Counted from the first letter of the stretch, positions 7,580 through 15,860 are shown. The stretch: DNA of 27,053 bases from Oscillospiraceae bacterium (GCA_004556975.1 SFFD01000017.1:1-27053), one strand, 5' to 3'. The notes: generated by a model not told the origin, from the sequence alone. Numbers and translations: made by a program.

Positions 7580-8251
7580 ATGAAAGACAGTTCAAAAATA
7601 AAATTCATCTGTTCGGGAATTTTGTTTGTGCTTTTTTGTGCTTTGATTTTTGCGGTTAAATTTGTCGATGTGCGAGCCATCGGCCCGGAAAGTTCTTCAA
7701 TCGGCCTTGCCGCAATAAATGAAGCCGTGCACGATTTTTTCGGGGTAAATCTTGTTTTGTACAAAATCACGAACATTTTAGGCTATGCCGCAATTGCCGT
7801 TGCGGGTTGCTTTGCGCTTTTCGGCGTATACCAGCTTGTCACCCGCAGAAGCTTTAAAAAGGTTGACCCGGATATTTATGTCCTTGCAGGCTGCTATGCC
7901 GTCGCCGTGCTCATCTATATATTTTTTGAGTATATAATTATAAACTACCGCCCTGTTGACATGGGTTCGGGGCTTGAAGCTTCTTTTCCCTCTTCTCATA
8001 CGGTGCTCTCTTTATGTATAATGAGCACCGCCATCGACCAGTTCTTTCACAGAATAAAAAGCCGCCCTCTTTCTTTGGCTCTTTGCTGCAGCTGCGGCGT
8101 GCTTGGCGCTGTAACGGTTGTCGGCCGCCTTGTTTCCGGAGTGCACTGGTTCACCGATATACTCGGCGGCGTGCTCATTTCCGGAGCTGTCCTGCTGCTC
8201 TATCTCGGCCTTTGTGAAAAGCTTCGTAAAAGCGGTCGGAATTCGCAATAA
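7580..8251 (+). CDS. PAP2-family membrane phosphatase
   Basis: 223 residues from the ATG at 7580 (TGGAGG upstream). Hydrophobic segments at about 9-27, 64-86, 100-122, 139-152, 165-180 and 193-212 make it a polytopic membrane protein. The phosphatase signature is present: RP at 124-125, PSSH at 137-140 and R183...GVH189WFTD193. The Arg, two His and Asp of the active site are thus intact. The Lys that normally opens motif 1 (KxxxxxxRP) is Glu117, and the usual Ser before Arg183 is Gly. The family removes phosphate from undecaprenyl pyrophosphate, phosphatidic acid or phosphatidylglycerophosphate on the outer membrane face; which one cannot be told here. Confidence 0.85.
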   Translation: MKDSSKIKFICSGILFVLFCALIFAVKFVDVRAIGPESSSIGLAAINEAVHDFFGVNLVLYKITNILGYAAIAVAGCFALFGVYQLVTRRSFKKVDPDIYVLAGCYAVAVLIYIFFEYIIINYRPVDMGSGLEASFPSSHTVLSLCIMSTAIDQFFHRIKSRPLSLALCCSCGVLGAVTVVGRLVSGVHWFTDILGGVLISGAVLLLYLGLCEKLRKSGRNSQ

Positions 8252-8337
8252 AAGCACTTTTCTCATTTTTGTTTCATAATAATTCCATTGCCGCGGCAAG
8301 CGCAGCACCAATCTTTGGCGGCAAAAGCCGCATATAC

Positions 8338-8373
8338 AAAAGTCCTCGTGCTCAAATGAGCACGAGGACTTTT
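8338..8373. terminator. Bidirectional terminator with GTGCTCAAATGAGCAC core
   Basis: A perfect 16-bp stem (8338-8353 with 8358-8373, loop AAAT) flanked by A4 and T4, between the convergent PAP2 gene and the large secreted protein gene. The core GTGCTCAAATGAGCAC recurs in the terminator at 17203-17232 and, with changes, at 12147-12185. Confidence 0.85.
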
Positions 8374-8455
8374 GCGTTTGGCACAAATTTATAAGAAAGT
8401 GAGCTTTAAACTTTATCGGCTGTGATTTTGAGCACCGCAGCCGCTGAACCGCGAA

Positions 8456-10918
8456 TTATGCGCCGAATACTTCCGCGCCGGTGTTCGGGTTTTCTTCACC
8501 GTTTGACGCTGCTGCTTCGCTGGCGCCGATGTGGATTGTTCCTTCGCCGCCGGTAAGTTCCTCATATGCCGCAATTGCGTCAAGAAGAACGCCGTAATTG
8601 CTTACAAGCTCTTTCTGATTTGCGGTAAGCGCTTTATATGCGGCTCTTGCGGCGTTGATTGCGCTTTTGCTGTTAAGGGTAACTTCGCCGATTGCGTCAA
8701 TCATCTTTTCAACAGCCTCTGCCTCGGGTCTGTTTGCAAGATATTCGTCATTCGCTATCGGAATAGAGAGTTCGGGAAGCCGGCTGAGTACCATCTTTGC
8801 AGTAGGAGCGTTGAAATTTCTGTCCATTCCTACCGCATATGTAATTCCGCGGTGGCCGCCTACCGTGGTATTGCCAAAGCCGCCCATTTTTATTGCGCCT
8901 TCAAGAGAATAGCTGTCTCCGTTCCAATCTGCGGGAATGGTGATTTCGATAAACTGACGGACGGGGTTTCCGCTGAAATCATATACGCCGAAGGGACTGC
9001 CCGCTTTTGAACGGAACACGGTTTCGTCCTCTGCTTTATAGTAAAGCGACGCACTGAAATTGTAAGCGCCGGAAAGCTTTTCCGCAGGGTTTACAAGGTT
9101 CGTAAACTGCACCTTTACGGTATCGCCCGCCTTGGGTCTGTTTGCGTAAAAGTCAAGCGCGTTGCCTTCGCTGTCATAAAGAGTATAGCTTACTTTTCTT
9201 GTGGTGATTACCTGATAGGTTGCCTTGCCGTCTTTTTCAACTTTAATGATATGACGCCCGGAGGTAAGACCGCTTACCGTAACCTCGCCGTTTTTATCTG
9301 TAAAAACGCCCTTTGTAGTGAATCCGGTAAAGAAAAGCGCTTTGCCCGCAACAGAGCGGTCAACGCTGACCTTGCTGCCCGCTTCGGGGGTGAAGCTGTA
9401 AGACGCGCCGGAATCTCCGAGATAAAAAATTATATCGTGCTCCGCGTCGATGGCGCTTTCGGCGCTGTCTATTCTGTCAATGGTCATGTTGGTGTTTACG
9501 GAAGAGCCGTCCGCACCTACGGTTACTGCAAAAACACCGGTGCATTCCGGCCATATGGCAGAAAATTCCTTGCTTGCTGTGTTGCTCTGCCCCTGCATAT
9601 GGGTCATTGCATCATAGGTTACAAGCACTATTGCCATGCCTTCTTTGTTTGCAACCATATTCGCAACGGAGCTGTTGTTTTTGTCTGGGGTGACGGTAAC
9701 TACATCGCTGGGGTTGCCCTCTGCGTCAACAACCTTATAGTGCATATCCGGAAGGGCAACCTTTGAGTTCATAAAGTTCTCGATAGCCATCCAGTTGCGA
9801 AAGACGTTAAGCTCATAGCTTTCGCCCACTTCCATGTTCATATATCCCTTTTCGTTTATATTAAGATATATGTCCGCTCTGTCATAGACGTTTTTTTCAA
9901 AACGGAAAACGCTGTTTTTTGTAAAAGAGGAATCACCTATGTGAAGGTCGCTTTCGGTTACGGTAATTTCTTTGGGTGCGCTCCATTTTTCAAACTGCCA
10001 ATAGGTAACGCCGTTGGGGTTCTGAACGCGATAGAAGGTGTTTCCGCTTACGGTATCGGGAACGGTGAACACCGCGGTAACGCCGTTTTCGTCCTCGGTA
10101 ACGGAGGAAGCTTCAAAGAAATTGTAGATATAATAGTTGCTGAAAACGCCTGCGCTTACAGTAGAGCCTTTGGGTGCTTTGAAAGTGATATTAAGCGCCT
10201 GAGGAATTTTTGCGGTTATGGAAATGTTGCTTGTTGTTTGGTTTTTATTTTTGGTAACAGTTACAGGCATGGCCGTGGCCGCCTTTTCTCCGATGGGAGT
10301 AAAGGTTGCGTTAATGGTGTCGCCGCTCATAAAGAGAAAACTCATATATTCGTTTCCCCAAGCCACGGTTTTGCCAATGGTTACTTCGCGTTTTGTGCCG
10401 TCCTGACCTGTAATGTCAAGTTCAATGGTATAATCCGTTCCGTAAACCCAGCCGGAATTTGTAGCATGAAGCTCATAAACGCGGTTGAATTCAAAGCTTG
10501 TACTTTCGGAATTTACCGTAATGGCAATTCCGCCGCACATATTTCCTTCGCTGTCATAGCCCTCTACCCAATAGTCGCCTTCGGGAAGTTCTGTAACATA
10601 TTTAAGAGCATATCCGTCAGCAACGGCTGCGTTGCCTTCAAGGAAATCAGAATCACCCTTCACCTTGCCGTCATAGGAATAGACTTTAAGGCTTGCTGTC
10701 TGGGCGCTGTGAACGCCTTTAAGTTCAACGGTAACGCCGCCCGAAAGCAAAACTGCGTTTTTCATTTTACTTTCAGGCTCTTCAGCTTTGTTTTCTTCTT
10801 CCGATTGCTGTTCTTCTGCATTAAGGTCAATCTGCTGTAATTCGTCAGCAAACGCCATTACCGGAAGCATTGAAAGTACCATCAATACCGCAAGCAGTAA
10901 TGACACGATTTTTTTCAT
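8456..10918 (-). CDS. Large secreted surface protein with cut-off sorting signal
   Basis: 820 residues from the ATG at 10918, which follows AAGGAG; earlier in-frame codons read back through the untranslated region. Signal peptide MKKIVSLLLAVLMVLSMLPVMAFA, then an acidic stretch (EEQQSEEENKAEEPESK) and ~650 residues of beta-rich, Ig-like sequence with no enzyme motif. Near residues 725-790 is a helical module (MIDAIGEVTLNSKSAINA ... YKALTANQKELV) common in Firmicute surface proteins. The protein ends NPNTGAEVFGA: NPNTG at 810-814 and then stop, with no hydrophobic segment or basic tail. It should therefore be released rather than wall-linked, unless the stop is an error or recent mutation. It lies 82 bases downstream of the terminator of the candidate RNA at 11000-11335. 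Confidence 0.85.
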   Translation of the reverse strand: MKKIVSLLLAVLMVLSMLPVMAFADELQQIDLNAEEQQSEEENKAEEPESKMKNAVLLSGGVTVELKGVHSAQTASLKVYSYDGKVKGDSDFLEGNAAVADGYALKYVTELPEGDYWVEGYDSEGNMCGGIAITVNSESTSFEFNRVYELHATNSGWVYGTDYTIELDITGQDGTKREVTIGKTVAWGNEYMSFLFMSGDTINATFTPIGEKAATAMPVTVTKNKNQTTSNISITAKIPQALNITFKAPKGSTVSAGVFSNYYIYNFFEASSVTEDENGVTAVFTVPDTVSGNTFYRVQNPNGVTYWQFEKWSAPKEITVTESDLHIGDSSFTKNSVFRFEKNVYDRADIYLNINEKGYMNMEVGESYELNVFRNWMAIENFMNSKVALPDMHYKVVDAEGNPSDVVTVTPDKNNSSVANMVANKEGMAIVLVTYDAMTHMQGQSNTASKEFSAIWPECTGVFAVTVGADGSSVNTNMTIDRIDSAESAIDAEHDIIFYLGDSGASYSFTPEAGSKVSVDRSVAGKALFFTGFTTKGVFTDKNGEVTVSGLTSGRHIIKVEKDGKATYQVITTRKVSYTLYDSEGNALDFYANRPKAGDTVKVQFTNLVNPAEKLSGAYNFSASLYYKAEDETVFRSKAGSPFGVYDFSGNPVRQFIEITIPADWNGDSYSLEGAIKMGGFGNTTVGGHRGITYAVGMDRNFNAPTAKMVLSRLPELSIPIANDEYLANRPEAEAVEKMIDAIGEVTLNSKSAINAARAAYKALTANQKELVSNYGVLLDAIAAYEELTGGEGTIHIGASEAAASNGEENPNTGAEVFGA

Positions 10919-10999
10919 AAAAAATCTCCTTCCGTTTCTTTTCTTTTTATATGCAAACGGCAAATGCCGAAATTGCCCCGCTTTATTTTCAGCAGCACG

Positions 11000-11335
11000 G
11001 CAAAAACAAAAGCCCCGCACGAACAAATCCTTTCGGCTTATCCGTGCGGGGCGTAAATTCACTTTTTTGCTGTATAGCAAAGCTGATGCGTCCTTCGTCC
11101 GAATAAGTCTTCCGGCTATGCTTCACAGCTGTTCCCGCCTTCTCATACCGGCTTCTGCTCCGGCACAATGGCATTTTGAGCTTTGCTCTGCAATACGGCA
11201 AAGCAGTACGCGTTCGTTTTGCGTGCTGCAATGTGCGCTCGCGCGCACGGTAATACCGTGCGGCTCTCTTTTTTGCGCGTTCCTTTAATAATTCTTTCGA
11301 TATATTGAATTGTCAAAAATACTCAAAGCATTTAC
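11000..11335 (-). ncRNA. Candidate structured RNA or regulatory leader, family unassigned
   Basis: The 10919-11487 gap has no convincing gene but a full transcription unit on the minus strand: a promoter (11342-11370), ~325 bases of GC-richer sequence, and an intrinsic terminator (11012-11052). Within it are several hairpins: GCACGGT/ACCGTGC at 11245-11261; GTGCGC-GCGA-GCGCAC with a GNRA loop at 11233-11248, mutually exclusive with the first; and TTTGCT/AGCAAA near 11069-11084. A second promoter-like pair (TTGACA at 11311-11316, 17 bases, AATTAT) could start the RNA near 11281. It could be an independent small RNA or, as the secreted-protein gene follows on the same strand, a leader with conditional termination. 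I could not match it to 6S, tmRNA, RNase P or SRP RNA by eye; the raiA motif family is one to test. Confidence 0.55.
11012..11052 (-). terminator. Terminator of the candidate RNA
   Basis: A perfect 10-bp GC-rich stem, GCCCCGCACG (11012-11021) with CGTGCGGGGC (11043-11052). Read on the minus strand it is followed by TTTTGTTTTTG. No plus-strand gene ends here, so it implies a minus-strand transcript arriving from above 11052. Confidence 0.85.
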
Positions 11336-11341
11336 TCCTAT

Positions 11342-11370
11342 ATTATGCTTCAGCAATGACGCTTTGTCAA
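11342..11370 (-). promoter_or_regulatory. Sigma-A promoter of the candidate RNA
   Basis: On the minus strand TTGACA (11365-11370) and CATAAT (11342-11347) are separated by exactly 17 bases. Transcription would begin near 11335. AGGAG and an ATG follow at once, but the reading frame is only two codons long. Confidence 0.75.
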
Positions 11371-11432
11371 GCCAAACAGCAAAAGACAGCAAAAACGGTT
11401 CGTTTTTATAACATTCTATCCTGTCTATAAGA

Positions 11433-11450
11433 AAGCGGCTCTGCCCGCTT
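11433..11450 (-). terminator. Weak hairpin after pduL
   Basis: AAGCGG (11433-11438) pairs with CCGCTT (11445-11450) around a 6-base loop, and TCTTAT follows on the minus strand. It lies 38 bases past the pduL stop and just before the promoter of the candidate RNA. Short stem, so only a weak case. Confidence 0.35.
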
Positions 11451-11487
11451 ATTATGTATGAATAAAAAAGCACCGTTTTGCCAAATT

Positions 11488-12069
11488 TCAAAGCTCGCCG
11501 ACAATAATTTCTCCGGCGGTGGCGGCGGTTACACCCGCCGCGTTTGCTTCGTCCGTATCAATATGCATTGCCGGAGCAAACTTTGGGCTTACGCGTACTA
11601 CCACATCGCCGAAAATTGTTGTACGTTCTGCGGATTTGATTTTCACAAACACAATCTGCTTATCTTCAACGCAGAATTTTTCTGCCGTTGCCGGGTCAAG
11701 ATGAATGTGGCGTTTTGCGGCAATTACCCCTTCGGAAAGCTCAACCTCTCCGCATGGGCCAATCAGCCTGCAGCTTCCGGAACCGGAAAGGTCGCCGCTT
11801 TCACGAACCGGCGCCGCGACGCCCAGGGTGCGCGCATCCGTAAGCGAAACTTCAACCTGGGTCTGCGCCCTTGCCGGCCCAAGAACTATTACATTCGGGA
11901 TGGATTTTTTCTCGCCCACCACATTGACTCTCTCCTCGCAGGCAAACTGCCCGGGTTGAGAAAGCTCTCTCTTTTTTGTAAGTTCTGCACCCTTTCCGAA
12001 AAGTATTTCAATATGCTCTTTTGAAAGGTGAACGTGCCTTGCGCTTGTTTCGACCATTACTTCTGCCAT
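11488..12069 (-). CDS. pduL: Phosphate propanoyltransferase (PduL-type phosphotransacylase)
   Basis: 193 residues, a usual length for a PduL core. The enzyme interconverts acyl-CoA plus phosphate with acyl-phosphate plus CoA. The paired zinc-binding motifs of the family are visible: RHVHLS at 11-16, KRHIHLD at 119-125 and MHIDTDEANAAG at 168-179, on the usual two-barrel layout. The ATG has AGGAGG upstream. There is no N-terminal extension of the kind that targets PduL to microcompartments, and no shell or diol dehydratase genes are nearby. So it is probably a soluble phosphotransacylase for acetyl- or propionyl-CoA, feeding an acetate/propionate kinase encoded elsewhere. It appears monocistronic. 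Confidence 0.92.
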   Translation of the reverse strand: MAEVMVETSARHVHLSKEHIEILFGKGAELTKKRELSQPGQFACEERVNVVGEKKSIPNVIVLGPARAQTQVEVSLTDARTLGVAAPVRESGDLSGSGSCRLIGPCGEVELSEGVIAAKRHIHLDPATAEKFCVEDKQIVFVKIKSAERTTIFGDVVVRVSPKFAPAMHIDTDEANAAGVTAATAGEIIVGEL

Positions 12070-12146
12070 TTTGCAGTCCTCCTACACTTTTATACATTAT
12101 ATAATATAATTATAATTACTTTCCCCGCCTTTTTCAATAGAGTACA

Positions 12147-12185
12147 AAAATCCCCCGATGCTCATTTTGAGCACCGAGGGATTTT
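12147..12185 (-). terminator. Terminator of the GntP permease operon
   Basis: Stem of 18 positions with 16 paired (12147-12164 with 12168-12185), flanked by A4 and T4, then TTTTTGT on the minus strand. It follows the stop at 12201. The core is a variant of the GTGCTCAAATGAGCAC element. Confidence 0.8.
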
Positions 12186-12200
12186 GCAAAGTTTCTTGTT

Positions 12201-13514
12201 TTATGCCAGCCAGGGGCAAAGCCACAGCAGCAAGGTAACAGCGGCGGTAGCCATAGTTGTTGCAAGAGTGGTGGTTACAAAAATTGCCGGATATGAATCC
12301 TTCATCTTAAGGTCGGAATAGGTAACCGTCATTAGAATCGTTCCGCTGTGCGGAAGAGAATCCAAAGTTGTTGCGGAAAAAGTCGCTATTCTGTGCATAA
12401 CCGATGCGGCAAGCCCTTTGGATTCCAAAACCGGCTGTACTATCGGCAAAACTATGGACTGACCGGTGGTGGAACCGCCGGTAAGCGCGCAGAGGAACGC
12501 GACTGAAATTACGCAAAGCAAAATCGGGTTTACTTTAATTCCGAGAACGGAGTCGACTATGTTCTGAAACGCGGGAACTTGCTGAACGCAGGTTGCAAAG
12601 CCGAAAACCGCGCCTATGCTGCCCACGGGAGTGAGTGCGGAAACAAATCCTTCGTTTACATAGCTCTTAATCTTGTCCTTATCCATATATTTATAGAACA
12701 GAACAAGTGAAAGTACCGAAGAAGCCAATGTGCAGAAAATTATGTTTACGGAAAACACGTTGAACATTACAAAAAGCACTACCAGTGGAATAAGAGAAAT
12801 CCAAAAGCCCGGCATTGCCTTATCGGAAGCGGTTATCGAATCCTTGGGGCCGTATGCGAAACTTTCCCCATTTGCCTTTGCGTTACTTATCATCTTGTTG
12901 AGCACAAGCACCATCACAACCACTTCCACAATTATTCCCACAATGCCCGGAATAAGCCCTGCCGCAGGGCTTGTTCCGAGGATTTGACTGGGAATCATAT
13001 TTGTGGGCTGGGGCGCTCCCGGTCCGCTTAATGCAAAGGTGCAGCAGCCGCCGAGAATCACGCCGGGAACAAAGCGTTTCGGAATATTGCAGCGTTCAAA
13101 CACCGCCAAAGCAATGGGATAAATCGTGATAATTACTATTGCCGCGTTTATGCCGCCGTAGCAGATTATTGCCGAGGCGCAAATTACCACAAGTATGCCC
13201 ATAATCTGCTTTTTCTTTTCGGAACCGGAATCTTTAAGAAAAGCCCCGCAGAGTGTGTTTGCAATAGAGGAGGCCGCTCCGCTTACGGCATAGATTTTTG
13301 CCATTACGGAGCCGAAAAGGAACATTCCGAAAAGGCTTGTGAATATTGCTCCGATTCCGCCTATGTAGGACTGTGCTATGGTTTCGGTAAGCGGAAGCCC
13401 CGCGCAGAGTATTACAACTACCGACGCAAGAAAGCTTGCCAAATACACCGACCAGTTTTTATATGTTACAAATATCAGTATCGCAAAGCCGAGAACAATT
13501 CCTAAGATTTGCAT
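12201..13514 (-). CDS. GntP-family permease
   Basis: 437 residues, about 12 hydrophobic segments, with the loop SGPGAPQPTNMIPSQILGTS typical of the GntP family and a second conserved glycine/serine stretch (ALTGGSTTGQSIVLPIV). The family moves gluconate and related hydroxy acids, or 3-hydroxybutyrate, with protons across the cytoplasmic membrane. The specific substrate cannot be read from sequence. The ATG at 13514 lies five bases after the stop of the MFS gene, and its ribosome site (AAAGGCTGG) overlaps that gene's last codons, so the two are co-transcribed. No sugar-acid kinase or dehydratase is in the cassette. Confidence 0.88.
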   Translation of the reverse strand: MQILGIVLGFAILIFVTYKNWSVYLASFLASVVVILCAGLPLTETIAQSYIGGIGAIFTSLFGMFLFGSVMAKIYAVSGAASSIANTLCGAFLKDSGSEKKKQIMGILVVICASAIICYGGINAAIVIITIYPIALAVFERCNIPKRFVPGVILGGCCTFALSGPGAPQPTNMIPSQILGTSPAAGLIPGIVGIIVEVVVMVLVLNKMISNAKANGESFAYGPKDSITASDKAMPGFWISLIPLVVLFVMFNVFSVNIIFCTLASSVLSLVLFYKYMDKDKIKSYVNEGFVSALTPVGSIGAVFGFATCVQQVPAFQNIVDSVLGIKVNPILLCVISVAFLCALTGGSTTGQSIVLPIVQPVLESKGLAASVMHRIATFSATTLDSLPHSGTILMTVTYSDLKMKDSYPAIFVTTTLATTMATAAVTLLLWLCPWLA

Positions 13515-13519
13515 AAAGA

Positions 13520-14761
13520 TTACCAGCCTTTTACCTTTTTAATTCCGGTAAATCCAAGCACCGCGCAAACGACCATAACGGGAATCATTGCGATAAATGC
13601 GCCTTTGTAGGACTGGGTCATATCATAAACAGCGTTAAGAAGAGGGCTTCCTACGAAAGCGCCGATGCAGATCATAGCCTGAATCCAGCCGGTGAAAGAA
13701 GCGGAATCCTTAGGTCCAAAAGCGGAATTTACCATTGCGCAGGAAAGAACCTTCGGGAACAGGTACGCAACGCCCATAAGAATGCAGACAACATACATAA
13801 TCGCTGCGGAAGGAGTGGTAAACGCCATAAGAGCAACGCAGGCAATGAATGCGCAAATCAGCACAAGCATTGTGATGCGGCATCCAAGCCAGTCGGCAAC
13901 TGCGCCGCCGGGAATCATGGTAATTGCGTTAACAAGGAACACCATACCGAAAATAGAGCCTACAAGAGCGGGGTCAAAGCCAAGGTCGGACATATAAACA
14001 GAAAGGTTCTGATAGGTTGCATAGAAGCACATACCAAAGAGGAAGAAAACGCCGAGAATTGCATAGAAGTTATAGGTTTTAAGTGCCTGTTTAAGGGTAA
14101 CTCCGGGAAGCTCGACTTTTTCGCCGTTGTCGGCTTTTGCTTCAACCTCATCGGCAAAGCAGGGGGCAATTCCAAGATCCTTGGGGTCTTTTCTGAGAAG
14201 AAGACGAATAACAACTACAGCAGCAACCATTCCGATTGCAATGTAGCGAAGCGTTGTTGCATAACCAATGCTTCCGATTGCAGAACCTACAACCTTGCTG
14301 CCAATGGTGCCGCCAAGTGCGCCTGCAGTCATGGAAACTGCAAGAAGGGTTGCCTGGCCTTTTGCAAACCATTTGTTAAGAAGAGTAATGGTAATTGCAG
14401 AAGAGAAGAACGCGGCGCAAAGACCTACAAGCAGCGCTCCGCAATAGAACACATAGATGTTGGAAGTGGTGGAATAGATAAAGAAGCCTGCCGCAAGTCC
14501 AAGACCGCCGAGAACCGGAACATTCTCGTTTTTAAGAAGTTTATTTATTTTGCCGAACTGAGTAAGATAAATTGCGCTGGAAAGAGAATGAATAGAGAAT
14601 ACCAAAGAAAACTGTGTTCTGCTGATTTCAGGGTACTCTGTCAGTATGGGAGACATAAATTGGCTTACTACGCTGTAAGAACAGGCATAGTAAACATTCA
14701 TAATAATGGTTGCGAGAAGGACAATATATCCGTAATGGAATCTGAATTTTTTCTTTTCCAT
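13520..14761 (-). CDS. MFS transporter, oxalate/formate antiporter (OFA)-like
   Basis: 413 residues with 12 predicted membrane helices in two groups of six, split by a cytoplasmic loop (residues ~190-220, ADEVEAKADNGEKVELPG). The N-terminus FRFHYGYIVLLATIIMN and the family loop between helices 2 and 3 suit the OFA-like branch of the major facilitator superfamily, which exchanges or imports small organic acids. AAAGGA precedes the ATG. It is followed at five bases by the GntP permease. A hairpin at 14822-14849 separates it from the aldo/keto reductase upstream. Substrate unknown; two organic-acid carriers in tandem suggest import and export, or two related substrates. Confidence 0.85.
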   Translation of the reverse strand: MEKKKFRFHYGYIVLLATIIMNVYYACSYSVVSQFMSPILTEYPEISRTQFSLVFSIHSLSSAIYLTQFGKINKLLKNENVPVLGGLGLAAGFFIYSTTSNIYVFYCGALLVGLCAAFFSSAITITLLNKWFAKGQATLLAVSMTAGALGGTIGSKVVGSAIGSIGYATTLRYIAIGMVAAVVVIRLLLRKDPKDLGIAPCFADEVEAKADNGEKVELPGVTLKQALKTYNFYAILGVFFLFGMCFYATYQNLSVYMSDLGFDPALVGSIFGMVFLVNAITMIPGGAVADWLGCRITMLVLICAFIACVALMAFTTPSAAIMYVVCILMGVAYLFPKVLSCAMVNSAFGPKDSASFTGWIQAMICIGAFVGSPLLNAVYDMTQSYKGAFIAMIPVMVVCAVLGFTGIKKVKGW

Positions 14762-14821
14762 TTTATGTTTCCTTTCTTTTCGTAATCTTTTTCGTGATTT
14801 TATTAACGTCCACAGGTCAAA

Positions 14822-14849
14822 ATAAACACCGCTTTTATGCGGCGTTTAT
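14822..14849 (-). terminator. Hairpin between reductase and MFS genes (possible attenuator)
   Basis: ATAAACaCCGC (14822-14832) pairs with GCGGCGTTTAT (14839-14849) with one mismatch; TTTATTTTG follows on the minus strand. It starts 16 bases past the reductase stop. It could end part of the transcripts and lower expression of the two transporters. Confidence 0.55.
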
Positions 14850-14864
14850 CTGGCTTTTCAGGCA

Positions 14865-15860
14865 TCAGTCTTCGTAGGTGTCTCTCTTGATGCGAAGATA
14901 GTCAAGTTCCGCAGGAGTAAGCTCGATTTCTTCCATTGCTTTTATGCAGTCCTCAAGCTCCCAGGAATTCTGAGGACCTATCTGTGCAGCCAACGGAAGA
15001 TCCTGTGAAAGAACATATGCAAGAGCTATGTTGGTTGCGCTGCAGTCATGAACCTTTGCAAGCTCAAGCGCACGTCTTCTGCGTTCAAAGTTTTCTTCTG
15101 TAAGGAAAGATTCTTTGGTAAGCATGGGAGCCTTTTCAGGGTCATATGCGGGCAGCGGCGGATCCGCAAAGAAGCCTGCGCCCTGTGCAGCCCATGCGAA
15201 AAGCGCAATGTTGTTGTCCTTGTGCCACTGTGCAAACTCGTCGTCTGCATACCAGGTTCCGGGCCAGCGGTTATACTGCGCGTGAACAAGACTGTAAGAC
15301 GGGCTGCTTACGGAAGGTCCGCGATAGTTCATTCTTTTGCAGTAAGCAATAGCTTCCGCCACACGGGACGGCTGCCAGCTGCTTACGCCGAAAGCTTTGA
15401 AATAGCCCGCAATACGAAGTTCCTCCATTTTATCCATAAGCGCCTCAACGGGAACATGGGGGTCATCCCTATGAATAAGGTAAAGATCGAAATAGTCAAC
15501 GCCCACACGGTCAAGGCTGTACATAAGATCCTCGTAGATAAAGGTCGGGCTTACACGAACGAATTCCTCATGCAGGCGGCCTTTTCTGTCGATAAGGCAG
15601 TTGCAGCATTTGTCGGAAATCATTATGTCTTCTCTTTTTACCTTGGTGCTGCGAAGCCAGCGGTCAAGAACCTCTTCGCTTTTTGCAATGCCGTTGCCTT
15701 TTCCGTAATAACGGCCGGTATCAATCATTGTACCGCCGCGTTCCACATAAAGGTCCATCATTTTGTGTGCTTCCTCTTCTGCATCAAGAGTGAACCACGC
15801 TGTTCCGAATATGAGTCTTGGCACTGGTTTGTCAAGTCCTCGTACGTTAATGTACTCCAT
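14865..15860 (-). CDS. Aldo/keto reductase
   Basis: 331 residues, a full-length TIM-barrel aldo/keto reductase. The catalytic tetrad is present: Asp47 (MIDTGRYYG), Tyr52, Lys84 (MISDKC) and His130 (YLIHRDD). The C-terminal part (QIGPQNSWELEDCIKAMEEI) matches the nucleotide-binding end of the family. These cytoplasmic enzymes reduce aldehydes or ketones with NADPH or NADH. The substrate is probably linked to what the downstream transporters move and the divergent LacI-type regulator senses, most likely a sugar or sugar acid. It is the first gene of the minus-strand cassette; its ribosome site (AAGAAAGGGA) is moderate. Confidence 0.9.
   Translation of the reverse strand: MEYINVRGLDKPVPRLIFGTAWFTLDAEEEAHKMMDLYVERGGTMIDTGRYYGKGNGIAKSEEVLDRWLRSTKVKREDIMISDKCCNCLIDRKGRLHEEFVRVSPTFIYEDLMYSLDRVGVDYFDLYLIHRDDPHVPVEALMDKMEELRIAGYFKAFGVSSWQPSRVAEAIAYCKRMNYRGPSVSSPSYSLVHAQYNRWPGTWYADDEFAQWHKDNNIALFAWAAQGAGFFADPPLPAYDPEKAPMLTKESFLTEENFERRRRALELAKVHDCSATNIALAYVLSQDLPLAAQIGPQNSWELEDCIKAMEEIELTPAELDYLRIKRDTYED

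Noticed and set aside
8531..10840. Several long plus-strand frames opposite the secreted protein gene
   Set aside because: No ribosome sites and Cys/Gly/Phe-rich translations; the minus-strand protein has a signal peptide and proper start.
10989..11231. 80-codon minus-strand frame within the candidate RNA
   Set aside because: It has no ribosome site, reads through the strong terminator at 11012-11052, and its composition (Arg/Lys/Cys-rich) looks like translated structured RNA.
11285..11491. 68-codon minus-strand frame
   Set aside because: It spans two promoter-like elements and the gap behind pduL, lacks a ribosome site and shows no domain.
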